Part shown: in pieces, positions 15,108 to 22,818 of the stretch | Numbering within the stretch: position 1 is the stretch's first letter | Layout of the letters: each line of letters begins with the position of its first letter | Assembly: GCA_050698355.1 (NCBI GenBank) | Contig: JBOHBN010000190.1 | Span: 1-26,673 of the forward strand | DNA: 26,673 bases | From: JBOHBN01 sp050698355 | Lineage (GTDB): Bacteria; Actinomycetota; Actinomycetes; Streptosporangiales; WHST01 | Reading direction: 5' to 3' | Translations under genes and position numbers: made by a program | The notes under the pieces: model-generated | Databases searched by the model: none | What the model was told of the DNA's origin: nothing | The model's input: only the letters and a program-made list of their open reading frames with translations

Positions 15108-16015
15108 GCTTCCTCTCTTTCCACGTCGGCAGGTGTCCGCGCGTACCCGCCGCGGTCCAGGTAGTCGAGGAGCGCTTCGGCGGCGTGGGCTGCGTCCGTC
15201 GGGCCGACCACCGTCGGGGGGTCGTGCGCCACGAGCACTCCGGTCAGCTGCACCAATCGCTCGTGCGGCGTATCGCCGTAAGGCGGTGGCTGTACCCGCG
15301 TACGCGGGCGGTACGGGTGGGGGGCGCCCACCCGTACGCTCGGTTCGTCCGGCGGCGTACGCGGTTGGACAACGGGCACGGGGACTGCGTTCGACGCGAG
15401 CGTCGCGGGCAACGAGGCGCGGCGCAGCCGCACCCCGGCGGGCTCGACCGAGCACACCGCGGGCCGGGGAATCCGCAACCGCTCGCGACGCCCGGCGTCC
15501 AGCCGGCGCTCGCCGCGCAAGCTGTCGCCGTCCACGTCCAGCCGTACCAGGCCGAGCGCCTGCGCGGCACCCAGCTCGTACGCGAGGAATGCCGGCACCG
15601 AACCAGTCCCGCGGTCCGGCGACCGGTCGCCGCACAGCACGACGGCGGGGCTGCCCGCCTCGGCTATGGCTCCGGCGAGCGCTCGCGCGAGCGGCCGCTC
15701 GCCGGCGCACAGCTCGCGTACGTACGCCTCGCGCTCCTGCGGCCAGGCGACGCGCATGACCTGCGCGCCGAGCGCCATGGCCTGCCGCAGCGTGTGGTCG
15801 GCTTCCGGTGAACCGGCGGCGATCGCCAGCACTCGCCCTGACCACGCCTCGGCGATGCGCAGAGCGTGCTCGAGTGCGGCGAGGTCCGCCGCTGATGCGG
15901 TTGCTGACCGGGGATCGCGGTCGATCTCGCCGGTCAGCGGGTCCACGCGCGCCCGCTGGTCGACGTGCCGCAGGCAAACGACGACCAGTGGCTCCTTCAC
16001 CGGCGTGCTAGCCAT
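15104..16015 (-). CDS. etfB: Electron transfer flavoprotein beta subunit, mycofactocin-associated type
   Basis: The 303-residue protein aligns by eye with ETF beta. It starts LVVVCLRHVDQRARVDPLTGEI, has AALEHALRIAE, then PEADHTLRQAMALGA, and later RGTGSVPAFLAYELG followed by the family segment RLRIPRPAVCSVEPAGVRLR. It is longer than standard ETF beta (about 250-260), with a Pro/Arg-rich C-terminal tail. ATG at 16015 overlaps the ferredoxin gene by eight bases. It should form a heterodimer with the alpha subunit encoded at 17834-18823, carrying FAD and perhaps AMP or a second FAD. The partner dehydrogenases are probably the SDR or OYE enzymes of the cluster (inference). Confidence 0.85.
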   Translation of the reverse strand: MASTPVKEPLVVVCLRHVDQRARVDPLTGEIDRDPRSATASAADLAALEHALRIAEAWSGRVLAIAAGSPEADHTLRQAMALGAQVMRVAWPQEREAYVRELCAGERPLARALAGAIAEAGSPAVVLCGDRSPDRGTGSVPAFLAYELGAAQALGLVRLDVDGDSLRGERRLDAGRRERLRIPRPAVCSVEPAGVRLRRASLPATLASNAVPVPVVQPRTPPDEPSVRVGAPHPYRPRTRVQPPPYGDTPHERLVQLTGVLVAHDPPTVVGPTDAAHAAEALLDYLDRGGYARTPADVEREEA

Positions 16016-16307
16016 GCCGGAACACGACTCCCTGACCGCCGTCCGGGTAGGTCCAACTGATCGCGCCCTCGTGATTGCACACCATGTAGCAGGTGCCGCA
16101 CTCGAAACACTCCTCGTAGTTGAACAGGATGCCGCCGTCGGCCGTGGGCGCGAACAGGTTGGCGGGGCACGCCACGACGCAGTCCTTGGTCGTGCACGAC
16201 CGGCAGACGTCGGAGTCCACGGTGATGTGCGGGCGTTCGCCGACCCGGAACTCCACCGTCGCCATCCGGTCCTCGAACGCGATGACCGGCCAGCGCTCAC
16301 CCGTCAC
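16008..16307 (-). CDS. fixX: FixX-like ferredoxin (iron-sulfur partner of ETF:quinone oxidoreductase)
   Basis: The 99-residue ferredoxin has two Cys clusters: Cys35, Cys38, Cys43, Cys47-Pro and Cys67, Cys70, Cys73, Cys77. The phrase EDRMATVEFRVGERPHITVD before the first cluster matches the FixX N-terminus, which passes electrons from FixC flavin to quinone. GTG at 16307 was chosen because GGGGAGG lies seven bases upstream and it retains the EDR segment. ATG at 16265 with GAGGA is the alternative. It overlaps ETF beta by eight bases. It follows fixC after a 175-base gap that contains a long inverted repeat and a possible small ORF. Confidence 0.85.
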   Translation of the reverse strand: MTGERWPVIAFEDRMATVEFRVGERPHITVDSDVCRSCTTKDCVVACPANLFAPTADGGILFNYEECFECGTCYMVCNHEGAISWTYPDGGQGVVFRHG

Positions 16308-16407
16308 GACGCACCTCCCCAGAGCGCCCGGCAATGGGGACGTTGCCTGACTCGCGTGCCCCCGCATCCACGCTCGCTACGTTGTCGTCGTCGCCCGATG
16401 GCCGCAT
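16297..16407 (-). CDS. Possible 36-residue small ORF upstream of fixX
   Basis: ATG at 16407 is preceded by GGCGGAGGAGGAGATCG, an excellent ribosome site at ideal spacing. The ORF starts MRPSGDDDNVASVDAGARES and stops at 16297, overlapping the fixX GTG by 11 bases in another frame. The product would be hydrophilic, with no Cys cluster and no membrane segment. It does not look like MftA, which ends in Val-Tyr. It may be a leader peptide that couples fixX translation, or a chance ORF. I recognise no homologue. Confidence 0.3.
   Translation of the reverse strand: MRPSGDDDNVASVDAGARESGNVPIAGRSGEVRRDG
16321..16339. repeat. Left arm of a long inverted repeat between fixC and fixX
   Basis: AGAGCGCCCGGCAATGGGG here pairs with the reverse complement of 16466-16484 (AGAGCGTCCGGCAATGGGG) at 18 of 19 positions. 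The arm ends 14 bases before the fixX GTG, just upstream of its ribosome site. The enclosed 126 bases also contain a smaller hairpin (GCGAGCG at 16427-16433, CGCTCGC at 16448-16454). Confidence 0.75.
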
Positions 16408-16465
16408 CGATCTCCTCCTCCGCCTTGCGAGCGCGGCGCGGATGACCCGCTCGCTTAACCGGCAC

Positions 16466-16484
16466 CCCCATTGCCGGACGCTCT
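16466..16484. repeat. Right arm of the inverted repeat, overlapping the fixC stop
   Basis: The plus strand is CCCCATTGCCGGACGCTCT. Its last two bases lie in the fixC stop codon. Together with the left arm it brackets the whole intergenic region, which would bring the fixC end and the fixX ribosome region together in the transcript. A small mobile relic (MITE-like) or an RNA switch or stability element are both possible. Confidence 0.75.
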
Positions 16485-17841
16485 ACCGGAACACCCGTGC
16501 CGCCCGCACGGCGTCGACGGCGAGGTCACGCCACCGTACGCCGTGCCGCGTCGCCGCGCGGCGAAGCAGCCGTACGACACCGGGCTTGGGGACCGGATTG
16601 GTCACCGTGAACATGCCCTCGGCAAGGTCGGCGAGCAGGCCCGGGTACCGGTGCTGCATCCGGTCGGAAAGCAGCAGGTGCGGGGCGCCGCGCAGCCGCC
16701 TGTGGTCGGCCAGCACGAAGTTGCGCTCGATGTCCTTGCGGTACGCGGACAGCGCCGAACGCGACGCGTCGCCAGACGCGGCCGCGCGCGCCGCGGCCTG
16801 CCCGGCAGCGAGGCCCGAGCCGATCGCGAAGTTGACGCCCTCGAGCCAGATGCCTGCGGCCAGCGTCATGCCCGCGGCATCGCCGGCGACCAGTAGCCCA
16901 TCGTCGTACAGTCGCGGCATCGCGTTGTACCCGCCCTCGGGGATGAGGTGGGCGCTGTACTCCCGTACAGAGGCGCCGCGCAGGCACGGCGCGATGGTCG
17001 GATGCGCCTTCAGGTCGGCAATCAGCTCCTCCGGCCTGGTCTTCGACTTCGCCAGGCTGGTCAGCGAGAGCACGAGTCCGACGCTGACCGTCTCGCGGTT
17101 GGTGTAGAGGAAGCCGCCGCCGGGGATGCCGCCCGTGCAGCCCAGCATCTCGATGTCCAGGCCCTCGTGCCTCCCGACACCGAACCGCTCGTCGATGGTT
17201 TCCGGTGGGAGGTCGAGCACCTCCTTGACCCCGAGCGTGTGCGTCGCTGCGTCCGCGGCCGGTAACAGCCCGGCTTCCTTGGCGAGGAACGAGTTCACGC
17301 CGTCGCAGGCGAGCACGACCCGCGCGCGCAGGTCTCCGTCCGGGCGGTCGGTGCGTACGCCGACCACGCGGCCCGCCGCGTCGCGCAGCAGCCCGGTCGC
17401 AACGGTGGACGTGACGAGTTGCGCTCCGGCGTCGACCGCCTTGCCCGCGAGCCAGGCGTCGAAGTCCGCGCGGTAGGTGGTCATGCCGTTGTACGGCGGC
17501 GCGCCCCAGGCGTGGCTGCGGAAGTCGACCGCGACCGACTGGGTGTCGGTGAGCACCATGGTCGAGCGGCGCACGACCCAGCGCTCGACGGGTACCTCCT
17601 CCCACCAGCGGGGCAGCACCTGGTCGAGCACCCGCCCATAAACGACGCCGCCGTAGACGTTCTTCGAGCCCGGGTACGGCCCGCGCTCCAGCAGCACCAC
17701 CGAGCGGCCCGCTCGCGCCAGCGCCAGCGCGGCGGCCGAACCGGCGGGGCCGGCGCCGACCACGACCGCGTCGAACCCGGCGTCCCCACCATCCGGAACG
17801 CGGGTACCGGCCTGCGCGGGACCTGCCGTGTTGTCAATCAC
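16483..17841 (-). CDS. fixC: FixC-like flavoprotein, electron transfer flavoprotein:quinone oxidoreductase
   Basis: The 452-residue protein has an N-terminal FAD site (VVVGAGPAGSAAALALARAG, GxGxxG at 29-34, Glu52 after the second strand). It has the FixC segments GPYPGSKNVYGGVVYG and TYRADFDAWLAGKAVDAG, and a second FAD contact DGLLVAGDAAGMTLAAGIWLEGVNFAIGSG. Family members oxidise ETF and reduce membrane quinone together with FixX. GTG at 17841 overlaps the ETF alpha stop by eight bases. A Gly/Pro-rich 20-residue leader precedes the flavin domain, so a shorter start inside it is possible. Gene order here is alpha, fixC, fixX, beta, a permutation of the fixABCX order. Confidence 0.9.
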   Translation of the reverse strand: MIDNTAGPAQAGTRVPDGGDAGFDAVVVGAGPAGSAAALALARAGRSVVLLERGPYPGSKNVYGGVVYGRVLDQVLPRWWEEVPVERWVVRRSTMVLTDTQSVAVDFRSHAWGAPPYNGMTTYRADFDAWLAGKAVDAGAQLVTSTVATGLLRDAAGRVVGVRTDRPDGDLRARVVLACDGVNSFLAKEAGLLPAADAATHTLGVKEVLDLPPETIDERFGVGRHEGLDIEMLGCTGGIPGGGFLYTNRETVSVGLVLSLTSLAKSKTRPEELIADLKAHPTIAPCLRGASVREYSAHLIPEGGYNAMPRLYDDGLLVAGDAAGMTLAAGIWLEGVNFAIGSGLAAGQAAARAAASGDASRSALSAYRKDIERNFVLADHRRLRGAPHLLLSDRMQHRYPGLLADLAEGMFTVTNPVPKPGVVRLLRRAATRHGVRWRDLAVDAVRAARVFR

Positions 17842-18823
17842 CGGTCACCTCCGCGGGGACGACGACATCGAGCCGCCGGGCCAGCTCCACCAGCAGGGCA
17901 CGAGCGTCGGTCACCAAACCCAGGTCCGCCATCGACGTCATCGGGCAGGACGTGTCGGTGTTGACGCTGACGATATGCCGCGGCGTGCCGAGGCCGCCGA
18001 CGTGCTGGCTCGCGCCGGAGATCCCGAAGGCGACGTAGAGGCCGGGATGCACGGTCGCGCCGGTGGTGCCGATCTGCCTGTCGTGGTCCATCCACCCCGC
18101 GTCCGTCACCACCCGGGTGGCCCCGGCGGTCGCCCCGAGAGCAGTGGCAACGTCGACGAGCAGCCGGTACGTCGCCCGCGCCGTGCTGTCGTCGGTCCCG
18201 GCTGGCGCGAGGCCCGCGCCGCCCGCGACCACGCGGGTCGACTCCGAGAGGTCCATCGTGGCCGGGTCGGGATCGACGACCTCCTCCACCTCCACGTCGG
18301 TTGCCGCGACCGTATCTACGCTCAGCTCGACCGGCGGTGCCAACGGCTCAACCGGCGGTGCGGTACGGCATCCGGGCACGAGCGTGACCACGGCGGGACC
18401 CGCGACCTCGACCGGAACCGACAGCCGGTCGTCGAGCCGGACGACCTCGGCGTGCAGGGACCCGGTGCCACCGTCGTACCCGACCCGCATCGCGTACGCG
18501 AGCAGCGGCCGGTCGAGTGCCGCCGCGAGGCGTGGCGCCAGGTCGCGGCCGTCCGGCGAGGCGGGCAGAAGTACGAGCGGCACCCGCTCGAGAAGAGGAG
18601 CCAGCGCGGCGGCCACGGCTGCGGGACGCAACCCGGCGCCGGTCTCGTACCACCAGGAGCGGCGGGCGGTCGGGAGTGCCGCGGCCGCCTCGGCGGCGCG
18701 CTCACCGGCCACGATCGCGTACCCCTCGGCCTCGGCGACCGTCTCGTCCGCGCCGACCGCCGGCTGTCCGCCACGAGCGGGCACGACAGCGACCACTCGG
18801 TCCACCGAGTACAGCTCGCTCAT
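17834..18823 (-). CDS. etfA: Electron transfer flavoprotein alpha subunit, mycofactocin-associated type
   Basis: The 329-residue protein has the C-terminal FAD domain of ETF alpha. VVAGGAGLAP is followed by the conserved LVDVATALGATAGATRVVTDAGWMDHDRQIGTTGATVHPGLYVAFGISGASQHVGG, split here as VTDAGWMDHDRQIG and YVAFGISGASQH. Canonical ETF alpha has INxDPxAPIFxxADYG next, while this one has VNTDTSCPMTSMADLG. That difference is shared with a distinct subfamily I associate with mycofactocin loci. The N-terminal half (about 1-190) is divergent. ATG at 18823 overlaps the upstream OYE stop (ATGA). Confidence 0.87.
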   Translation of the reverse strand: MSELYSVDRVVAVVPARGGQPAVGADETVAEAEGYAIVAGERAAEAAAALPTARRSWWYETGAGLRPAAVAAALAPLLERVPLVLLPASPDGRDLAPRLAAALDRPLLAYAMRVGYDGGTGSLHAEVVRLDDRLSVPVEVAGPAVVTLVPGCRTAPPVEPLAPPVELSVDTVAATDVEVEEVVDPDPATMDLSESTRVVAGGAGLAPAGTDDSTARATYRLLVDVATALGATAGATRVVTDAGWMDHDRQIGTTGATVHPGLYVAFGISGASQHVGGLGTPRHIVSVNTDTSCPMTSMADLGLVTDARALLVELARRLDVVVPAEVTGD

Positions 18824-20775
18824 AGTGCGACCGCCACCCTGTGACCCTCGATCACGGCGGCGTGTGCGCGGCGCGGTGTCAGGCAGTCGCCAACCCTGTG
18901 CACGTGGAACGGGGGGTCGCGAAGTGCCTGCCACAGCTGGTCTTCGGGCTGCTGGTGAACGGCGCACACCACCCAGTCGCAACACCGTTCCTGGTTCGTA
19001 CCGGTGGGGTGATGTAGCAACCCGAGCACGAGATCGTCACCGTCCTCTGCCACGCCCATCGCCACCAGATCGGTGCTCTGCTCGATGCCGAGCGCGTGCG
19101 CCTTCATGTTCCACGCCTCGAGGTCCAGCGTGATGCCGAGGTCCTGGCCCACCACCATGCCGTTCGTCGTCACCTCGACGGTGCAGCCTCTCTCCGCGAG
19201 CAGCTCCGCGGTGGAGGTCGCCTGGTGGAAGCCGAGCTCGTCAACGATGACCACCCGTCCGTACGGATCCGCGCGACCCTCCAGCACGTCACGCACGTCG
19301 ACCACCCTTGGCGTGTCGCCTGCCCACCACGGCGGGGCGGGGCGAGCGCCGGTCGCGAGCACCACCACGTCGGGGGGCTCGCGCCGCAGGAAGTCCGCAT
19401 CGACGTCCGCTCCGGTCTTGACGTCCACGCCGACCCGCTGCGCCTTGGTGATCAGGTTACGGACGATGTCGAGGAACTCCGCGCGGCTCGGCACGCTCGC
19501 CGCGACCTGGGCCTGACCACCGAGCCTGTCCTGCCGCTCGAACAACGTGACGTGGTGCCCGCGCTCCGCGGCGCTGACGGCCGCCTGCAAGCCCCCTGCT
19601 CCACCTCCGACGACGTACACCCGCTGACCTCTTGTACGCGGCGCCGGCAACGGCACCGACTCCTGACCGGTACGCGGGTTCTCGATGCAGCCGAGCCAAC
19701 GGTTCAGACCCATCCGGCCGACACATTCCTGGTTGCAGGACAGGCAGGTGCGGATGTCGGTCGCGTGCCCCGACCTGGCCTTGGCGGTGAAGTCGGCGTC
19801 GGCGATCTGCCCGCGTACGACCCCGACCAGGTCGCACTGCCCGTCGGCGATCGCGCGGTCGGCCTGCAACGGGTCCTTGAACCGGCCGACGCCGACAACC
19901 GGGAGATCGATGGCTTCCCTGATCCGGCTGGGGATGAACATGGCGTAGCCGGGCGGTATCTGCATGCTCGCCTCGATCATGTACAACGTCGCCGTGGCGA
20001 CGCCGATCGAGGTGTTGATGTAGTCCACCATCCCTGTGGCCTCGACCATGCGGGCCAGCTCTACCGCCTCGTCGATCGTGATGCCGCCCTCGATGAGCTC
20101 GTCGCCGCAGAGCCGTACACCCAACGCATGCCGCTGCCCGATCGCCTCGCGGACGACCTCGACGAGGCGGAGCAGCAGGCGCGCACGGTTGTGCAGCGAC
20201 CCGCCGTATCGGTCGGTGCGATGGTTCGTCGCGCGGGACAGGAAGCCGCGCACGATCGAGGAGTGCGAGCACTGCAGCTCGACCCCGTCGAAGCCGCCGC
20301 GTATGCAGTGCTCGGCGACGAGCCCGTACCCGGCGACGATCTCGTCGATCTCGTACTCCTCGACGGCCTTGGGCACCTCGCGGAACAGCGGGTCGGGCAC
20401 CGGGCTCGGTGCCCATACCGGCAGCCGGGAGTACATGCTGGACGCCTGCCCGCCGTTGTGGTTGAGCTGCGCCAGGATCGGCACGTCGTGCGCGTGCACC
20501 GCGTCGGTGATGCGCCGGTATCCCGGGACGACGCCGGGATCGAAACCGTGGATGAGCTTCTCGTACGGCCAGTCCGTCGGGTGCGTCGAGTGTTCCTCGG
20601 TGATGATCAGGCCCGCGCCGCCCGCCGCCCTCGCCGCGTAGTAGGCCGCGTGGTGCTCGCTCGGCCGTCCGTCCTCGGCGTAGTTGGTGAGGTGGGCGGA
20701 GAAGACGACGCGGTTCGGCACGGTCAACGGGCCGATCCGCAACGGGCTGAACAGGTGCCGGTACCGCGCACTCAC
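18820..20775 (-). CDS. OYE/FadH-type iron-sulfur flavoenzyme, mycofactocin-system family
   Basis: The 651-residue enzyme has three parts. An old-yellow-enzyme TIM barrel (about 1-335) begins HLFSPLRIGPLTVPNRVVFSAH and carries HSSIVRGFLSRATNHRTDRYGGS. A 4Fe-4S site follows at Cys344, Cys347, Cys351 and Cys363. FAD and NAD(P) Rossmann domains then follow (VVGGGAGGLQ near 388, GDCLTP near the end). This is the 2,4-dienoyl-CoA reductase/trimethylamine dehydrogenase architecture. Length and the mycofactocin context fit the FadH/OYE proteins known from mycofactocin clusters. The GTG at 20775 gives a normal N-terminus. It may reduce enones or act as a dehydrogenase for the ETF; which cannot be told from sequence. 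Confidence 0.88.
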   Translation of the reverse strand: MSARYRHLFSPLRIGPLTVPNRVVFSAHLTNYAEDGRPSEHHAAYYAARAAGGAGLIITEEHSTHPTDWPYEKLIHGFDPGVVPGYRRITDAVHAHDVPILAQLNHNGGQASSMYSRLPVWAPSPVPDPLFREVPKAVEEYEIDEIVAGYGLVAEHCIRGGFDGVELQCSHSSIVRGFLSRATNHRTDRYGGSLHNRARLLLRLVEVVREAIGQRHALGVRLCGDELIEGGITIDEAVELARMVEATGMVDYINTSIGVATATLYMIEASMQIPPGYAMFIPSRIREAIDLPVVGVGRFKDPLQADRAIADGQCDLVGVVRGQIADADFTAKARSGHATDIRTCLSCNQECVGRMGLNRWLGCIENPRTGQESVPLPAPRTRGQRVYVVGGGAGGLQAAVSAAERGHHVTLFERQDRLGGQAQVAASVPSRAEFLDIVRNLITKAQRVGVDVKTGADVDADFLRREPPDVVVLATGARPAPPWWAGDTPRVVDVRDVLEGRADPYGRVVIVDELGFHQATSTAELLAERGCTVEVTTNGMVVGQDLGITLDLEAWNMKAHALGIEQSTDLVAMGVAEDGDDLVLGLLHHPTGTNQERCCDWVVCAVHQQPEDQLWQALRDPPFHVHRVGDCLTPRRAHAAVIEGHRVAVAL

Positions 20776-20780
20776 CAGCG

Positions 20781-20800
20781 GCTCCGCGTACGGGTCACGA
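20781..20800. repeat. Direct repeat, copy 1 (between VWA gene and OYE gene)
   Basis: GCTCCGCGTACGGGTCACGA matches 20856-20875 at 18 of 20 positions in the same orientation, 75 bases apart. It lies just before the OYE start on the minus strand. The 94-base gap (20776-20869) contains no other recognisable element. Confidence 0.45.
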
Positions 20801-20855
20801 GGCCTTCTCCGCCCGCGCGCTCCTCAAACGGGCTGGAGCGGTGGTCGTGTGCGTC

Positions 20856-20875
20856 GCTCCGTGTACGGATCACGA
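20856..20875. repeat. Direct repeat, copy 2 (end of VWA gene)
   Basis: GCTCCGTGTACGGATCACGA repeats 20781-20800 and overlaps the stop codon of the VWA gene. A local duplication or a pair of regulator sites is possible, and chance in GC-rich DNA cannot be excluded. Confidence 0.45.
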
Positions 20876-21847
20876 TGCGAACACCTCGCTCAGTGCCGGC
20901 GCGACGTCACGGTACGACCCGATCCGGAACGCGCGGCCGTGGCCCGCGGCAGCCAGCTCCCGCGCCAGCTCGACGTCCTGCTCGCCCGCGACGTCGAGCA
21001 GCACGTCGAGCCGCGGCAGCCGCGCCGCGGACCGTCTCGGGTCGGGTCCCGCGTTGTGTACGCAGTCGGAGAGCAGCACGACCCGCGCGTCGATGGCGGG
21101 AGCGCGTGCCAGCTCGGAGGCGGCCACCTGCAGCGGGAAGGCCACGTTCGTGAGACCGTTCGCCGGAATCCGCAGCAGCGCGTCGAGCAGCGCCAGCGGT
21201 TCGAAGCGATCACCGAGCCGGCACAGCACCGCCGCGTCGGACCAGAAGGCGATGACCGCGACGTCATCGCGCCGCAGGTCGGCGGCGAGTGCACCGACCG
21301 TCGCGGCCGCCGTCCGTACCCGCTCACCGCGCATCGAGCCGGACACGTCAACGGCGAGCACGACGCTGCGCCGGGTGCGTATCCGCTCGCGTACGACGAT
21401 GTCCTCGTCATCGGGTATGGGTCGTTCCGCCAGCACCTCCACGGTGCGGTCCAGGTCGATGTCGTCGGAGCCACCGCGGTACCGGACGCTCGCCAGCTCG
21501 CCCGCGCCGCGTCTGGTGGTGGAGTCACGGCGTGCCCGTGGCACGGCGAGCCGCGCGGCGATCTGCCGCGCCCGCGCTCGTACCGCGGGATCGGGCCCCG
21601 GCCCGTCGGCCGGCAGCTGCACGACGCCGGCGGCCTCGTCGGTCTCGCCGGGCGCGGAACTGCCCTGGCGTGCCGTGCCGCGGCCTGATGGCTTTCCGGT
21701 GAAGGTAAGGGCGGCACCGGCACCGGCACCGGACGGTTCGAACAGCGTCGGCTCCTCCTCCAACTGCTTGGGTTTGCGCCGGAGTGGACGGCGCGCACGG
21801 TGGCTCCGTGTGTCACCGCGCCGTTGCACCGGTGTCTGCACGTCCAC
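20870..21847 (-). CDS. VWA-domain protein with intact MIDAS motif
   Basis: The 325-residue protein has a basic, Pro/Gly-rich, probably disordered N-terminal half (1-125) and a C-terminal von Willebrand A domain. The metal-ion site is complete: DVSGS (Asp167, Ser169, Ser171), Thr233 in GLTNVAF and Asp261 in LLSDCVHN. It follows the MoxR-type ATPase by six bases, with AAAGGAC before the GTG at 21847. MoxR/VWA pairs act as chaperones that insert metal or remodel enzyme complexes (as CoxD/CoxE do for CO dehydrogenase). A client among the cluster's redox enzymes or the molybdenum hydroxylase further left is inferred. Confidence 0.88.
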   Translation of the reverse strand: MDVQTPVQRRGDTRSHRARRPLRRKPKQLEEEPTLFEPSGAGAGAALTFTGKPSGRGTARQGSSAPGETDEAAGVVQLPADGPGPDPAVRARARQIAARLAVPRARRDSTTRRGAGELASVRYRGGSDDIDLDRTVEVLAERPIPDDEDIVVRERIRTRRSVVLAVDVSGSMRGERVRTAAATVGALAADLRRDDVAVIAFWSDAAVLCRLGDRFEPLALLDALLRIPANGLTNVAFPLQVAASELARAPAIDARVVLLSDCVHNAGPDPRRSAARLPRLDVLLDVAGEQDVELARELAAAGHGRAFRIGSYRDVAPALSEVFAS

Positions 21848-21853
21848 GTCCTT

Positions 21854-22777
21854 TCAACCCGGCGCCGCCGCGGCGGGCAGCAGGATGAAGTGGTTCTCCC
21901 AGATCTCTCGCAGCACCTGCTCCGGCGTTGCCTCGGCCGCCTCGTCCAGGTGGATGCGTCCGGAGAGCGCGACCACCATCCCGTCGTACACCAGCGCGGG
22001 GTACGCGTCGTCGTCCGGCACCGTCACGTCGCGGAGCCCGGCCAGCTCGCGCCCGATGAGGACGATGTCGATGGCACCGCGCACGCTGCTGCCCTGCCGT
22101 ACCTCGTCGTGCTCGCGCGTCCCGCGGGTGACGGCCACGGCGTCAGCGACAAGGCGGTCGCCGAACGGTGTGCGCGCCTGCTCCCGGTCCGTGGTGCGGA
22201 GCGCGACGATGCCGCGCTCCGCCTCGTCGTCCTGGTACGACACCGCGAGTCGGCACAGCCGGTCGTGCACGCTCGTCGACAGCCGCGTGGTGCCGACGTT
22301 GTCGTACGGGTTCATCGACGCGATCACCCGGAAGGTGGCGGCCGCGCCGATCGTTCCCACCCGCGGCACGGCGAGGCGCCTGTCCGCCATGGCCGTGAGC
22401 AGGGTGTTGATCGTGTCCTCGGGCGCCCGGTTGAACTCCTCGATGTACAGGAAGCCGCCGTCGCGCATGGCCTCCACGAGCGGACCGGCGACGAAGTTCT
22501 CCGCACTGTAGTCCTCCCGCAGTACCCGCGCCGGGTTGTGGTGCCCGACCAGCTTGGCCGGCGTGAGGTCGGCGTTGCCCTCGACGAAAAGCAGCGGGAT
22601 ACCCCACTCGCCCGTGATCGCCTTGAGCAGCGTCGTCTTGCTCGTCCCCGGTGGGCCCTCGAGCACCACGTCACGCCCGGCCGCGACCGCGGACAGTACG
22701 AGGTCCAACTCGTACTCCCGCCCGATCAGCTGCCGCGCGACCCGTTCCCGAACCGCCGCGAGATTCTCCGCCAACAT
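21854..22777 (-). CDS. MoxR-type AAA+ ATPase
   Basis: The 307-residue ATPase has Walker A GPPGTSKT at 41-48, Walker B FLYIEE at 109-114 (the usual Asp-Glu is Glu-Glu) and sensor 1 VIASMNPYDN, with an arginine-rich region afterwards (STSVHDRLCRLAV). The GHHNPARVLREDYSAENFVAGPL stretch after Walker A is typical of MoxR-like proteins. The start is ambiguous: GTG at 22780, ATG at 22777 and TTG at 22774 all follow GAGGAG closely. It lies 42 bases after the SDR gene and six bases before the VWA gene, so it forms a MoxR/VWA pair. Confidence 0.88.
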   Translation of the reverse strand: MLAENLAAVRERVARQLIGREYELDLVLSAVAAGRDVVLEGPPGTSKTTLLKAITGEWGIPLLFVEGNADLTPAKLVGHHNPARVLREDYSAENFVAGPLVEAMRDGGFLYIEEFNRAPEDTINTLLTAMADRRLAVPRVGTIGAAATFRVIASMNPYDNVGTTRLSTSVHDRLCRLAVSYQDDEAERGIVALRTTDREQARTPFGDRLVADAVAVTRGTREHDEVRQGSSVRGAIDIVLIGRELAGLRDVTVPDDDAYPALVYDGMVVALSGRIHLDEAAEATPEQVLREIWENHFILLPAAAAPG

Positions 22778-22818
22778 CACTCCTCGCCCAGGAGACCGCG
22801 TCCCCGGCGCCGTCTCTT

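Noticed and set aside
16308..16482. Possible mftA precursor peptide gene in the gap before fixX.
   Set aside because: No short frame ending in the MftA-type Gly-Val-Tyr was found; the only good small ORF ends in Arg-Asp-Gly.
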